Source: Candidatus Omnitrophota bacterium
GTDB lineage: Bacteria; Ratteibacteria; UBA8468; MWAK01
DNA length: 23,808 nucleotides
Reading direction: 5' to 3'
Assembly (NCBI GenBank): GCA_018829455.1
Contig: JAHJUB010000044.1
Coordinates: 1 to 23,808, forward strand
Below are positions 1 through 6,355 of the stretch, in pieces; position 1 is the first letter of the stretch, and the number at the start of each line of letters is the position of its first letter. The notes beneath the pieces are model-generated. The model was not told where the DNA came from. It saw only the letters and a list, made by a program, of their open reading frames with translations, and did no database searches. The translations under genes and the position numbers were made by a program.

Positions 1-1
1 G

Positions 2-187
2 ATAATGTGTGGTTTAAAAAGCGCAGATATTATTACGGCTATACAAGTTGTTATCGCTCAGCATTCGAAAACAGACCGTCAATTTAGGGTAATACCTGAC
101 CATGATGTAGATAATGTTTCCAAGAAAGTCGTTCGGATTATCATGAGCTATATTGATTATATTAATCGCACTATCTGGTATAAATAG
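2..187 (+). CDS. 3' end of a UDP-HexNAc 2-epimerase (WbjD/FnlC-like), partial
   Basis: Only the last 60 or so codons lie in the window. The frame is open from the first bases to TAG at 185-187, and the ATG at base 5 is probably internal. The C-terminal segment (DNVSKKVVRIIMSY followed by IDYINRTIW) resembles, from memory, the tail of the WbjD/FnlC/Cap5G branch of non-hydrolysing UDP-sugar 2-epimerases, which make UDP-L-FucNAc. The next gene is a WbpV/WbjF-like reductase/epimerase, which matches the gene neighbours of L-FucNAc loci such as Pseudomonas O11. The catalytic part is outside the window, so the assignment rests on the tail and the context. It is probably co-transcribed with the next gene, which starts 19 bases downstream. 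Confidence 0.5.
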   Translation: MMCGLKSADIITAIQVVIAQHSKTDRQFRVIPDHDVDNVSKKVVRIIMSYIDYINRTIWYK

Positions 188-206
188 TCTTTAAATTTAA
201 CTAAAC

Positions 207-1181
207 ATGCCGACAGTTTTTATAACCGGAGCAACGGGATTCATCGGGCGCGCGATATGCGCTAAAATGCTGGAAAACGGATGGGAGGTTAAGGGTACCT
301 TCCGGAAAGAATCCGCAATTAGTGTTCTGCCAGCCGGCGTTGAAGGCGTGCATTTAGATTCAATTGAAAGTTGTAATTTCTGCGATCAGGATTTTACGGG
401 GATTGATACAGTCATTCATTTGGCGGCACACGTCCATATTATGAATGATCCAGTGGTTGATTCTGTTGAAGTATTTCGTAAAGTGAATGTGCTTGGAACT
501 GAGCGCCTGGCACGAATGGCTGCAAAGGCAGGAGTTAAGAGATTTATTTTTATTAGTTCTGTCAAGGTCAATGGTGAGGGGGTTTTAAGGCCGTATACTG
601 AAAAAGATATTCCTGAACCCCAGGATGCTTATGGTACCAGCAAACGAGAAGCTGAAGATTCATTGGCTTGCATATCCGCTGAGACTGGGCTTCAAACGGT
701 AGTTTTGAGGCTTCCTTTGGTTTATGGACCGGGGGTGAAGGCCAATTTTAAGAATTTAATTAAAATCACTGGCGCTGGCCTGCCTTTACCATTCAAGAAT
801 ATTAGTAACCGGCGCAGTTTTATTTACCTCGGCAATTTGATGGATGTTATTATTACTTGTGTCACTCATCCGCTGGCTGTAGGCGAGACTTTTCTGGTAA
901 GTGATGGACAGGATGTTTCTACGCCGGAGTTAATAAAGATTATCGCTTGCGCGATGAAGAAAAAAGTGGTATTATTTTTTTTGCATCCCATCATCCTAAA
1001 AGCGTTGTGTAAAATTGCAGGAAAGACTGAAGAAATGGAAAAATTGACAGGAACTCTTCTTGTTGATAGCAGTAAAATCAGGAACCTGCTTGGCTGGAAA
1101 CCTCCCTTTACTCTTGAAGAAGGCATTAGAGAAACCGTTAGAGGGATTGAGATTGCTTCGCCCCTTCGGGGCTCGCAATGA
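207..1181 (+). CDS. NAD-dependent epimerase/reductase, WbpV/WbjF-like extended SDR
   Basis: 324 residues, the usual length for extended short-chain dehydrogenases. The N-terminus carries the Rossmann signature GATGFIG (residues 8-14). The active-site serine lies in FISSVKVNGE and the YxxxK pair in DAYGTSKREAE. VIHLAAHVHIMND and FISSVKVNGE are typical of the WbpV/WbjF/WreQ group, which reduces the 4-keto group of UDP-2-acetamido-2,6-dideoxy-hexulose to give UDP-QuiNAc or UDP-FucNAc; the exact sugar cannot be read from sequence. The substrate could be made by the WbpM-like 4,6-dehydratase at 8149. The last seven or so residues (ASPLRGSQ) and the TGA stop are encoded by palindromic repeat A, so the native C-terminus has probably been replaced. 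No clear Shine-Dalgarno site is seen. Confidence 0.82.
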   Translation: MPTVFITGATGFIGRAICAKMLENGWEVKGTFRKESAISVLPAGVEGVHLDSIESCNFCDQDFTGIDTVIHLAAHVHIMNDPVVDSVEVFRKVNVLGTERLARMAAKAGVKRFIFISSVKVNGEGVLRPYTEKDIPEPQDAYGTSKREAEDSLACISAETGLQTVVLRLPLVYGPGVKANFKNLIKITGAGLPLPFKNISNRRSFIYLGNLMDVIITCVTHPLAVGETFLVSDGQDVSTPELIKIIACAMKKKVVLFFLHPIILKALCKIAGKTEEMEKLTGTLLVDSSKIRNLLGWKPPFTLEEGIRETVRGIEIASPLRGSQ

Positions 1182-1214
1182 CGTTTGGGGCGGCCTGCGG
1201 TGTCTCGCAATGAC
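1151..1214. repeat. Palindromic repeat, family A
   Basis: A GC-rich palindrome (stem around CCCCTTCGGGG, flanked by ATTGC and GCAAT) is followed by a second arm that ends with the same CTCGCAATGAC. The element fills the whole gap between the reductase and sugar-transferase genes. It supplies the TGA stop of the former and ends a few bases before the ATG of the latter. The same 14 bases, CTCGCAATGACAAA, recur on the minus strand at 19703-19716, over the start codon of the deacetylase gene. This type of dispersed element is known from many bacterial genomes. Confidence 0.75.
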
Positions 1215-1219
1215 AAAAG

Positions 1220-1783
1220 ATGGTAAAGCGCATTTTTGATTTAACTACCGCAGTTTTACTATTGATTTGCTTAATCTTACCGTTGTTTGTACTTGCGATA
1301 ATTATTAAATTGACCTCTTTCGGCCCAGCGTTATACTGGTCGGACCGGGTGGGAAAAAACAATAAAATATTTAAAATGTGCAAATTCCGCACGATGCGGA
1401 TTGATGCCCCGGCAATTGCCACGCATCTTTTTAAAGATTCGGACCACTATCTTACGCCCATAGGTTCTTTTTTGCGCAAGTTCAGCTTAGATGAACTGCC
1501 GCAACTATTTAACATAGTATCAGGCGATATGACATTTGTGGGCCCAAGGCCGGCATTATTCAACCAGGACGATTTGATAGAATTAAGGACGGAAAAAAAT
1601 GTGCACACTCTTACTCCGGGGATTACCGGATGGGCTCAGATTAACGGCAGGGATGAGCTCCCTATCCCCATCAAGGTTGAATTTGACGAGTATTATTTAA
1701 AAAACAGAGGTTTCCTTCTGGACGCCAAAATTATGTTAATTACGATACTCAAGGTTATCAAGAAAGAAGGGGTAAAACATTAG
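1220..1783 (+). CDS. Undecaprenyl-phosphate sugar-1-phosphate transferase, PglC-like monotopic PGT
   Basis: 187 residues, the size of small monotopic phosphoglycosyl transferases (PglC; catalytic domain of WcaJ/WbaP). One N-terminal hydrophobic segment (about residues 10-30) is the re-entrant membrane helix. It is followed by the family motifs KMCKFRTM, the catalytic Asp-Glu dyad in FSLDELPQL, and the signature GDMTFVGPRPAL. The enzyme moves a sugar-1-phosphate from a UDP-sugar to undecaprenyl phosphate on the inner face of the cytoplasmic membrane, the first step of a repeat-unit glycan. Its position after the WbpV-like reductase suggests a 6-deoxy-HexNAc-1-phosphate substrate; this is inference. 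The ATG at 1220 lies just past repeat A and has no evident Shine-Dalgarno site. A fragment of the other transferase type follows at 1810. Confidence 0.9.
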   Translation: MVKRIFDLTTAVLLLICLILPLFVLAIIIKLTSFGPALYWSDRVGKNNKIFKMCKFRTMRIDAPAIATHLFKDSDHYLTPIGSFLRKFSLDELPQLFNIVSGDMTFVGPRPALFNQDDLIELRTEKNVHTLTPGITGWAQINGRDELPIPIKVEFDEYYLKNRGFLLDAKIMLITILKVIKKEGVKH

Positions 1784-1784
1784 A

Positions 1785-1807
1785 GCCAAGTAAGGTTAGC
1801 AACTACA
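1785..1807. repeat. Small hairpin repeat, family E (degenerate copy)
   Basis: GCCAAGTAAGGTTAGC followed by AACTACA. It aligns with the perfect hairpin at 3107-3129 (GCCGAGCAAGCTCGGC then AACTACA) at 11 of 16 stem-loop positions plus all seven tail bases. It begins two bases after the stop codon of the PglC-like gene and separates it from a truncated GT4 transferase, so it marks a breakpoint. Confidence 0.5.
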
Positions 1808-1809
1808 GT

Positions 1810-1923
1810 TTAACTGAGGTTGTAAGACGAAAATTGAGAGGAAAACCGGTTTTTGCCGGAGACAGAACCCATATTTACGACATACTTGGAGACAAGGATT
1901 TTTCGCAAAAAAGAGGCCAATAA
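1810..1923 (+). pseudogene. 3' remnant of a WbpL/WecA-type (GT4) polyprenyl-phosphate sugar transferase
   Basis: The frame 1783-1923 is open to TAA at 1921 and from about 1810 encodes LTEVVRR then KLRGKPVFAGDRTHIYD. From memory this matches the C-terminal cytoplasmic loop of polytopic MraY/WecA/TagO-like transferases, where an RGK-x-x-FxGDRSHxYD pattern is common. There is no start and nothing of the ten-helix membrane domain remains, so it is a dead fragment of about 38 codons. In Pseudomonas O-antigen loci WbpL follows WbjF, the place held here by the PglC-like gene and this fragment. A piece of the same sequence (1824-1842) recurs at 7663-7681. Confidence 0.55.
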
Positions 1924-1927
1924 AATT

Positions 1928-3011
1928 ATGAAAAAGAATATAGTGGTGGTTGGGGCGGGATATTGGGGGAAAAATCTGGTTCGGGTTTTCAATCAGCTTG
2001 GCGCTCTGCGCTGGATTTGCGACTCAAACCAGGAGACGCTGAATGTTTTTGCCACAGAATATCAGGTTCAGACTGTTTCCTCGGTGGATGAGGTTATGCA
2101 GGACCCGAAGGTCAAGGTGGTGGTCATTGCCACGCCGGCGGCCACGCATTATCAGATAACCAAAGAAGCCCTGCTGCACCGCAAAGACGTTTTTGTGGAA
2201 AAACCGCTCTCTTTGACGGTTAAAGAAGGAGCGGAACTAGTTGAACTGGCTGAAAATAAGGGGCTGGTGCTGATGGTCGGCCACATCCTCAATTACCACC
2301 CGGCAATCCTGAAACTGAAGGAATTGATAACCTCCGGCGCCCTGGGTAAAATCCAATATCTCTATTCCAACCGGCTCAATTTTTTGTAAGATGCGGAGCG
2401 AGGAGAATATCCTGTGGTCCTTCGCACCGCACGACATCTCGGTTATCCTGGCGCTCCTGGGTGAGGAACCAAGCGAAATTTCATCCACCGGAGCCGCTTA
2501 CCTTCAGCCCGGAATCTTTGACCTGACCCTGACGCATCTCTCCTTCCAGTCCGGGGTTAAAGCGCATATCTTTGTTTCCTGGCTCCATCCGTACAAAGAA
2601 CAGAAATTAGTGGTGGTTGGCAGTGAGAAGATGGCGCTTTTTGACGATACAACCAAGGAGAAATTATTCCTCTATGGCCATAAAGTCGCTTGGAAGTACC
2701 GGGTTCCGACCGCCCAGAAAGCCGAGACAGAGGCAGTAGCCGTGGGGACCGAGGAACCGCTTCTGGAGGAGGCCAGGCATTTTCTGGAATGCGTGGAAAA
2801 GAGGGAAACGCCCCGGACCGACGGCCGGGAGGGTTTGAAGGTTTTGAAAATACTGGCCGCTTGTCAGAAATCGCTGGCGAGTAATTCGGAACCGTTCCCC
2901 CTCACCCCCGCCCTCTCCCCGCAGGGGAGAGGGGGCATCTCAACGAAAAGGGGGAGGAATAAAAGAGGGGAAGAAAGGAGCCTGCCCCGCCTGCCGGAAA
3001 AAATACCTTAA
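1928..3011 (+). pseudogene. Gfo/Idh/MocA sugar dehydrogenase (UDP-GlcNAc 3-dehydrogenase-like), frameshifted
   Basis: From the ATG at 1928 the protein begins MKKNIVVVGAGYWGKN (Rossmann motif GAGYWG, residues 9-14) and carries the family EKP motif at residues 91-93. It then meets TAA at 2387-2389 after YLYSNRLN. The next frame picks up at once (2388: KMRSEENILWSFAPHD) and continues through the C-terminal domain. The shift falls at a run of six T (2380-2385); removing one T restores one frame. The protein resembles UDP-GlcNAc 3-dehydrogenases (GnnA) and WbpB/WlbA-type oxidases, which oxidise the 3-OH for later amination. The last 35 or so residues come from repeat C and following sequence, so the stop at 3009-3011 is not native. 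It may be a real pseudogene, a sequencing error in the T run, or a slippage site. Confidence 0.75.
2897..2936. repeat. Palindromic repeat, family C, copy 1
   Basis: CCCTCACCCCCGCCCTCTCC followed by CCGCAGGGGAGAGGGGGC: an inverted repeat with CTCTCCCC/GGGGAGAG arms. It lies in frame near the 3' end of the dehydrogenase gene, where it encodes PLTPALSPQGRGG. It is duplicated, with the surrounding gene end, at 4621-4658. Confidence 0.8.
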
Positions 3012-3046
3012 AGATTCGGCTTCTTCTTTGAAACCAGGCAAATGAA

Positions 3047-3098
3047 TGTAGGGGCTCGATTTATCGAGCCCGCGGGTCGGATAAATCCGACCCCTACA
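3047..3098. repeat. Twin-hairpin repeat, family B, copy 1
   Basis: TGTAGGGG and CCCCTACA bracket two hairpins: a GGCTCGA/TCGAGCC stem with loop TTTA, and a GGGTCGGA/TCCGACCC stem with loop TAAA, joined by CCCGCGGG. It lies directly after AAATGAA, which matches the start of wecB at 4764-4770. The element therefore stands where a second wecB copy has been lost. Confidence 0.85.
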
Positions 3099-3106
3099 TT
3101 AAAAAC

Positions 3107-3129
3107 GCCGAGCAAGCTCGGCAACTACA
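3107..3129. repeat. Small hairpin repeat, family E (perfect copy)
   Basis: GCCGAGCAAGCTCGGC, a perfect 16-base hairpin, is followed by AACTACA. It is eight bases downstream of twin-hairpin B copy 1 and upstream of the first ATPase promoter. The same B-then-E order is found at 5935-6046. Confidence 0.75.
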
Positions 3130-3212
3130 TTTCCCCCTCAGGATACAGCCAAAAACGCCCTTGATTCTGACCGGAATATGGAAACTGGGGGGAGGGCAAA
3201 CCATAGGCGTAA

Positions 3213-3241
3213 TTGACAGAATTAGTATAATATTGTATAGT
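3213..3241 (+). promoter_or_regulatory. Sigma-70-type promoter of the first AAA_14 ATPase gene
   Basis: TTGACA (3213-3218), a 17-base spacer and TATAGT (3236-3241). Expected transcription start is about 3248, right at the first ATG (3246). The mRNA would be leaderless from 3246, or have about 19 bases before the second in-frame ATG at 3267. A TATAAT at 3226-3231 is only seven bases from the -35 box and was not used. Confidence 0.55.
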
Positions 3242-3245
3242 ATAG

Positions 3246-4457
3246 ATGAACAAAATTGAGTCAAAAATGAACAAACCATATAAACGAAAGTTACTTGAAG
3301 AACTCAGAACCTGGGTTGATAAACGGTTTGTGGTGGTCGTAACCGGCATGCGCCAGGTTGGTAAGACAACGCTCTTCAGGATGTTGTTTGACGAAATCAA
3401 AAGTCCAAATAAAGCGTTTCTGGATTTGGAAAACCCGATTGTGCAGAAAGTTTTTCAGGAAACGAATTACGATAACGTCTGGGCTAATCTGAAACCCTAC
3501 GGCATAAACATCAACGAAAAAGCATATATCTTTCTGGACGAAATCCAGACGATGCCGGAAGTGGTAAAGGTGGTAAAATACCTTTTCGACCATTATCAGG
3601 TTCAATTTTTCACCACCGGGTCCAGCAGTTTTTATTTAAAGAATCTGTTTCCGGAGAGTTTGGCAGGCAGGAAAGTTCTTCTTGAACTCTACCCGCTGGA
3701 TTTTGAGGAACTCCTCTGGTTTAACGGCATTGAAAAAGAGTTTTACCGGGAGTTTAAGGAGAAAGACCGCCGCAAGAATGCGGTTGCATATGAGCAGACA
3801 GTTAAGTTTTACGAAGAATATCTGTCGTATGGCGGATTTCCGAGGGTGGTTCTTGCCTCGGACGCCGCCGAAAAAAATGCGGTGCTGGATGATATCTTTA
3901 CGTCCTATTTTGAAAAGGACGTCCGTTCCATGTCTGATTTTAAGGGCATCTCCGTATTGCGCGACCTTATTCTGCTCCTGATGCAGCGGGTGGGGTCAAA
4001 ATTAAATCTCAGTCGAATCGCTTCCGAGCTGGGCGTTAGCAGAACCACCATTCATGCCTACCTTTCGTTTTTGGAGGCAACTTACTTTGTTAGTTTGGTG
4101 GCTCCATTTAGCAGCAAGGTTGACCGCGAGGTTAGCGGCGCAAAAAAAGTTTACCTTTGCGATACAGGTATTCTCAATCGTTTCGCGAAGGTTTCTTCCG
4201 GCGCGGTCCTGGAAAATGCGGTTTTTAATGTCCTCAAGAAACTGGACGAGATTCGTTACTATCAGCGCCGCAGCGGCAAAGAGATAGATTTCCTCTTAAA
4301 AGAAAAGGGTGTCGGGTTGGAGGTTAAGGAAAAAGGAACCAAGTACGATAAGCACTCGTTACAGCAAATGAAAACCTCTTTAAATCTGCAAGAAGGTTAC
4401 GTAGTTTCAAAGGCCTTTGTACCGGAAGAGGGTTTTATCTGTGCGGCAGACCTATAA
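3246..4457 (+). CDS. AAA_14/DUF4143 ATPase, first copy
   Basis: 403 residues, normal for the family. An N-terminal P-loop domain has Walker A GMRQVGKTT (residues 34-42), Walker B YIFLDEIQ (about 94-101), and the family stretch FFTTGSSSFYLK then SLAGRKVLLELYPLDFEELL. The C-terminal DUF4143 domain ends with EIDFLLKEKGVGLEVKEK, an E-x-D ... E-V-K pattern like PD-(D/E)xK nuclease folds. Function is unknown. Such ATPases expand lineage-specifically, and roles in defence or DNA transactions have been guessed but not shown. Homologues usually begin near NKPYKRKLL, so the ATG at 3267 is a fair alternative start. It is a lone gene with its own promoter between broken copies of polysaccharide genes, and it does not belong to their pathway. 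Confidence 0.88.
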   Translation: MNKIESKMNKPYKRKLLEELRTWVDKRFVVVVTGMRQVGKTTLFRMLFDEIKSPNKAFLDLENPIVQKVFQETNYDNVWANLKPYGININEKAYIFLDEIQTMPEVVKVVKYLFDHYQVQFFTTGSSSFYLKNLFPESLAGRKVLLELYPLDFEELLWFNGIEKEFYREFKEKDRRKNAVAYEQTVKFYEEYLSYGGFPRVVLASDAAEKNAVLDDIFTSYFEKDVRSMSDFKGISVLRDLILLLMQRVGSKLNLSRIASELGVSRTTIHAYLSFLEATYFVSLVAPFSSKVDREVSGAKKVYLCDTGILNRFAKVSSGAVLENAVFNVLKKLDEIRYYQRRSGKEIDFLLKEKGVGLEVKEKGTKYDKHSLQQMKTSLNLQEGYVVSKAFVPEEGFICAADL

Positions 4458-4462
4458 CTATA

Positions 4463-4487
4463 CGGCGATGAGTTGCATATTTCGCCG
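4463..4487. other. Small inverted repeat after the first ATPase gene
   Basis: CGGCGA (4463-4468) and TCGCCG (4482-4487) could form a six-pair stem with a 13-base loop, five bases after the ATPase stop. There is no T-run, so it is not a typical intrinsic terminator. It lies just before the junction with the duplicated dehydrogenase tail. Confidence 0.3.
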
Positions 4488-4494
4488 CACGGGA

Positions 4495-4734
4495 GCCAGG
4501 TATTTCCTGGAATGCGTGGAAAAGAGGGAAATACCCCGGACCGACGGCCGGGAGGGTTTGAAGGTTTTGAAAATCCTGGCCGCCTGCCAGGAATCCCTGG
4601 CAAGCAATTCTGAATTGTTCACCCTCCCCCCCGCCCTCTCCCCGGTGGGGAGAGGGGGCATCTCAACGAAAAGGGGGAGGAATAAAAGAGGGGAAGAAAG
4701 GGACCTGTCCCGCCTGCCGGAAAAAATACCTTAA
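4495..4734 (+). pseudogene. Duplicate 3' end of the Gfo/Idh/MocA dehydrogenase gene
   Basis: This stretch is a near-identical copy of 2773-3011. It encodes YFLECVEKRE then PRTDGREGLKVLKILAAC, and includes the repeat-C tail and the final LPEKIP before TAA at 4732-4734. The match continues past the stop (AGATTCGGCTTCTTCTTTGA in both copies) up to the wecB start. It joins abruptly at about 4495 to the sequence after the first ATPase, so the first three-quarters of this gene copy are missing. Repeat C is inside both copies, so the duplication came after that repeat arrived. No start codon of its own is evident; this is a remnant, not a gene. Confidence 0.85.
4621..4658. repeat. Palindromic repeat, family C, copy 2
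   Basis: Counterpart of the copy at 2897-2936, with a few substitutions (CCCCGGTGGGG centre in place of CCCCGCAGGGG). It was carried along in the duplication of the dehydrogenase gene end. Confidence 0.8.
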
Positions 4735-4764
4735 AGATTCGGCTTCTTCTTTGAAACCAGGTAA

Positions 4765-5910
4765 ATGAACAAGAGAAAAAAGAAGGTGATACTGGTTGCC
4801 GGCGCCCGGCCTAATTTTATGAAGATTGCGCCGCTCTGGCGCGAACTGAAGAAATATCCGGCCGAATTTCAACCCCTCATCCTCCACACCGGCCAGCACT
4901 ACGACACCAATATGTCCGATGTTTTTTTCCGTGACCTGCAACTGCCGGCGCCGGACATTTGTCTCGGCGTTGGTTCCGGTACGCTCAGCCAGCAGACAGC
5001 CGCGGTAATGGTGGAATTTGAAAAAACGCTGGAGAAAGAAAAACCCGACCTGGTTGTGGTGGTCGGCGACGTCAACTCAACCCTGGCGGCAAGCCTGGCA
5101 ACGGTGCAATGCCGCATCCGAAAAAACTCCGTGCTGCCTCTCCTGGCACACGTGGAAGCGGGCCTGCGCAGTTTTGACCGGACGATGCCGGAGGAAATTA
5201 ACCGTACCCTGACCGATTCTCTTTCCGATTATCTTTTCACTACCACCGCCGATGATAACAAAAATCTTCTCCGGGAGGGCGTTTCGCCGGAAAAGTTCTT
5301 TTTGGTGGGCGACATTATGGTGGATAGTCTCCGCTTTTTTTTGCGCCGGAAAAATAAAAGCCGGGGCGTTCTGAAAGAATTCGGACTCCAAAAAAGCGCG
5401 TACGCCGTCTTGACCCTGCATCGTCCCTCTAACGTTGACAGCAAGGAGACGTTAGCCAAATTGACCAGGACGTTTTGTGAGATATCGAAAACTCTGCCGA
5501 TTGTTTTTCCCTGCCACCCGCGCACTGCAAAAAACCTCGAGGTATTCGGGCTCAAAGATACCATTCAGAAAAGCGGCCTTATTTTAACCAAACCCATGGG
5601 TTATCTTGATTTTATTCACCTGATTTCAAACTCTCGCCTGGTAATTACCGATTCCGGAAGCCTGCAGACCGAGACCGCCGTGTTGGGAATCCCCTGCCTT
5701 ACTCTGCGTAAAAATACCGAGCGGCCCATCACCGTAACAAAAGGCGCCGCCGTCCTGATTGGGAATAACTCCGCAAAATTGAAGAGCGAGGTGGCCAAAA
5801 TCATGGCCGGCAAGGGCAAAAAACCATTCCGGATACCGCTCTGGGACGGCAAAACCGCCGCCCGCATCGTCTCTGTTTTACGCCGCGCTACAACGTGGAT
5901 TCCCGTCTAA
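4765..5910 (+). CDS. wecB: UDP-N-acetylglucosamine 2-epimerase (non-hydrolysing)
   Basis: 381 residues, full length for WecB/MnaA. It shows the family landmarks: AGARPNFMKIAP near the N-terminus, LHTGQHYD, VVVGDVNSTLA, HVEAGLRSFDRTMPEEINR (His and Glu of the active site), TLHRPSNVD and ITDSGSLQTE. It interconverts UDP-GlcNAc and UDP-ManNAc in the cytoplasm, feeding ManNAc-containing glycans. The ATG at 4765 follows CCAGGTAA, a short Shine-Dalgarno site. The gene lies 30 bases after the duplicated dehydrogenase tail, and the same dehydrogenase-wecB order is implied at 3012-3046, where only the first two wecB codons survive. The last residues (about TTWIPV) and the TAA stop fall in repeat D, so the extreme C-terminus may be repeat-derived. 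A decayed relative lies at 7702-8027. Confidence 0.93.
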   Translation: MNKRKKKVILVAGARPNFMKIAPLWRELKKYPAEFQPLILHTGQHYDTNMSDVFFRDLQLPAPDICLGVGSGTLSQQTAAVMVEFEKTLEKEKPDLVVVVGDVNSTLAASLATVQCRIRKNSVLPLLAHVEAGLRSFDRTMPEEINRTLTDSLSDYLFTTTADDNKNLLREGVSPEKFFLVGDIMVDSLRFFLRRKNKSRGVLKEFGLQKSAYAVLTLHRPSNVDSKETLAKLTRTFCEISKTLPIVFPCHPRTAKNLEVFGLKDTIQKSGLILTKPMGYLDFIHLISNSRLVITDSGSLQTETAVLGIPCLTLRKNTERPITVTKGAAVLIGNNSAKLKSEVAKIMAGKGKKPFRIPLWDGKTAARIVSVLRRATTWIPV

Positions 5911-5927
5911 TACATGCGGGAATGACA
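5895..5927. repeat. Palindromic repeat, family D
   Basis: GTGGATTCCCG and CGGGAATGACA flank a short centre; the TTCCCG/CGGGAA arms form a hairpin. The wecB stop codon TAA (5908-5910) is in the loop. This resembles the common dispersed element with GGATTCCCG...CGGGAATGACA arms. Confidence 0.6.
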
Positions 5928-5934
5928 GGTTTTT

Positions 5935-6015
5935 TGTAGGGGCGTGCTTCATCGCGCCCGCGGGTCGGATAAATCCGACCCCTTTCCAGAGCGTTGGAAA
6001 GGGAACCCGCCTACA
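5935..6015. repeat. Twin-hairpin repeat, family B, copy 2, interrupted
   Basis: It begins TGTAGGGG and keeps the CCCGCGGG bridge and the GGGTCGGA/TCCGACCC hairpin. The 3' end is interrupted after CCCC by an extra hairpin (CCTTTCCA/TTGGAAAGG, about 5982-6003) before CCTACA. The first hairpin (GGCGTG.../CGCGCC) is imperfect. Family E follows at 6024. Confidence 0.7.
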
Positions 6016-6023
6016 TTAACTAC

Positions 6024-6046
6024 GCCAAACAATCTTGGCAACTACA
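6024..6046. repeat. Small hairpin repeat, family E
   Basis: GCCAAACAATCTTGGC followed by AACTACA. The final bases run directly into TTTGTGGAAAAACCG, the first bases of the internal dehydrogenase fragment. The recombination joint is therefore at the edge of this repeat. Confidence 0.7.
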
Positions 6047-6233
6047 TTTGTGGAAAAACCGCTCTCCTTAACGGTTAAGGAGGGAACGGAACTGACGGAA
6101 CTGACGGAAAAAAATAGATTAATTCTGATGGTCGGCCATATTCTCAATTATCATCCAGCCATCCGGAAACTGAAGGAAATGATAACCTCCGGCGCCCTGG
6201 GTAAAATCCAATATCTCTACTCCAACCGGCTCA
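6047..6233 (+). pseudogene. Internal fragment of a Gfo/Idh/MocA dehydrogenase gene
   Basis: About 62 codons are homologous to 2192-2378 of the dehydrogenase gene. They encode FVEKPLSLTVKEG and then LILMVGHILNYHPAI, and end at ALGKIQYLYSNRL. The divergence (ELTELTEKNRLI against ELVELAENKGLV, and many silent differences) is much greater than that of the 4495-4734 tail copy. It therefore comes from an older or separate copy. It is cut on the left at repeat E and on the right at about 6233, exactly where the frameshift lies in the larger copy. It has no start of its own and is surely non-functional. Confidence 0.8.
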
Positions 6234-6257
6234 CCCTACGAAAGCCAAGACAACAGA

Positions 6258-6290
6258 GCCGGGTAAGGTGGTAGCAGAATACAGTTAACT
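6258..6290. repeat. Degenerate family E repeat before the second ATPase
   Basis: GCCGGGTAAGGTGGTAGC then AGAATACAGTTAACT resembles 1785-1815 (GCCAAGTAAGGTTAGC then AACTACAGTTTAACT). The match is loose, about three-quarters over 33 bases with small gaps, so this copy is uncertain. Confidence 0.35.
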
Positions 6291-6320
6291 CAATAAAAAT
6301 ACTGTTTTAGAGCATTTAAG

Positions 6321-6349
6321 TTGACTTAAGTGTATTAATATGGTAATAT
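6321..6349 (+). promoter_or_regulatory. Sigma-70-type promoter of the second AAA_14 ATPase gene
   Basis: TTGACT (6321-6326), a 17-base spacer and TAATAT (6344-6349). The predicted start of transcription coincides with the ATG at 6356, so the transcript would be leaderless. This is the same arrangement as at the first ATPase. Confidence 0.5.
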
Positions 6350-6355
6350 CTGATT

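Noticed and set aside
1853..1927. In-frame N-terminal extension of the dehydrogenase from an ATG at 1853
   Set aside because: The extra 25 codons overlap the GT4 remnant in another frame and precede the Rossmann start; MKKNIVVVGAGYWG at 1928 is the typical family start.
3226..3231. Perfect TATAAT upstream of ATPase 1
   Set aside because: It is only seven bases from the TTGACA box, too close for sigma-70; TATAGT at 3236 has the right 17-base spacing.
4417..4734. A 105-codon + frame overlapping the ATPase 1 end
   Set aside because: Its second half is the duplicated dehydrogenase tail and its first half is an alternative frame of ATPase 1; it is a chance fusion, not a gene.
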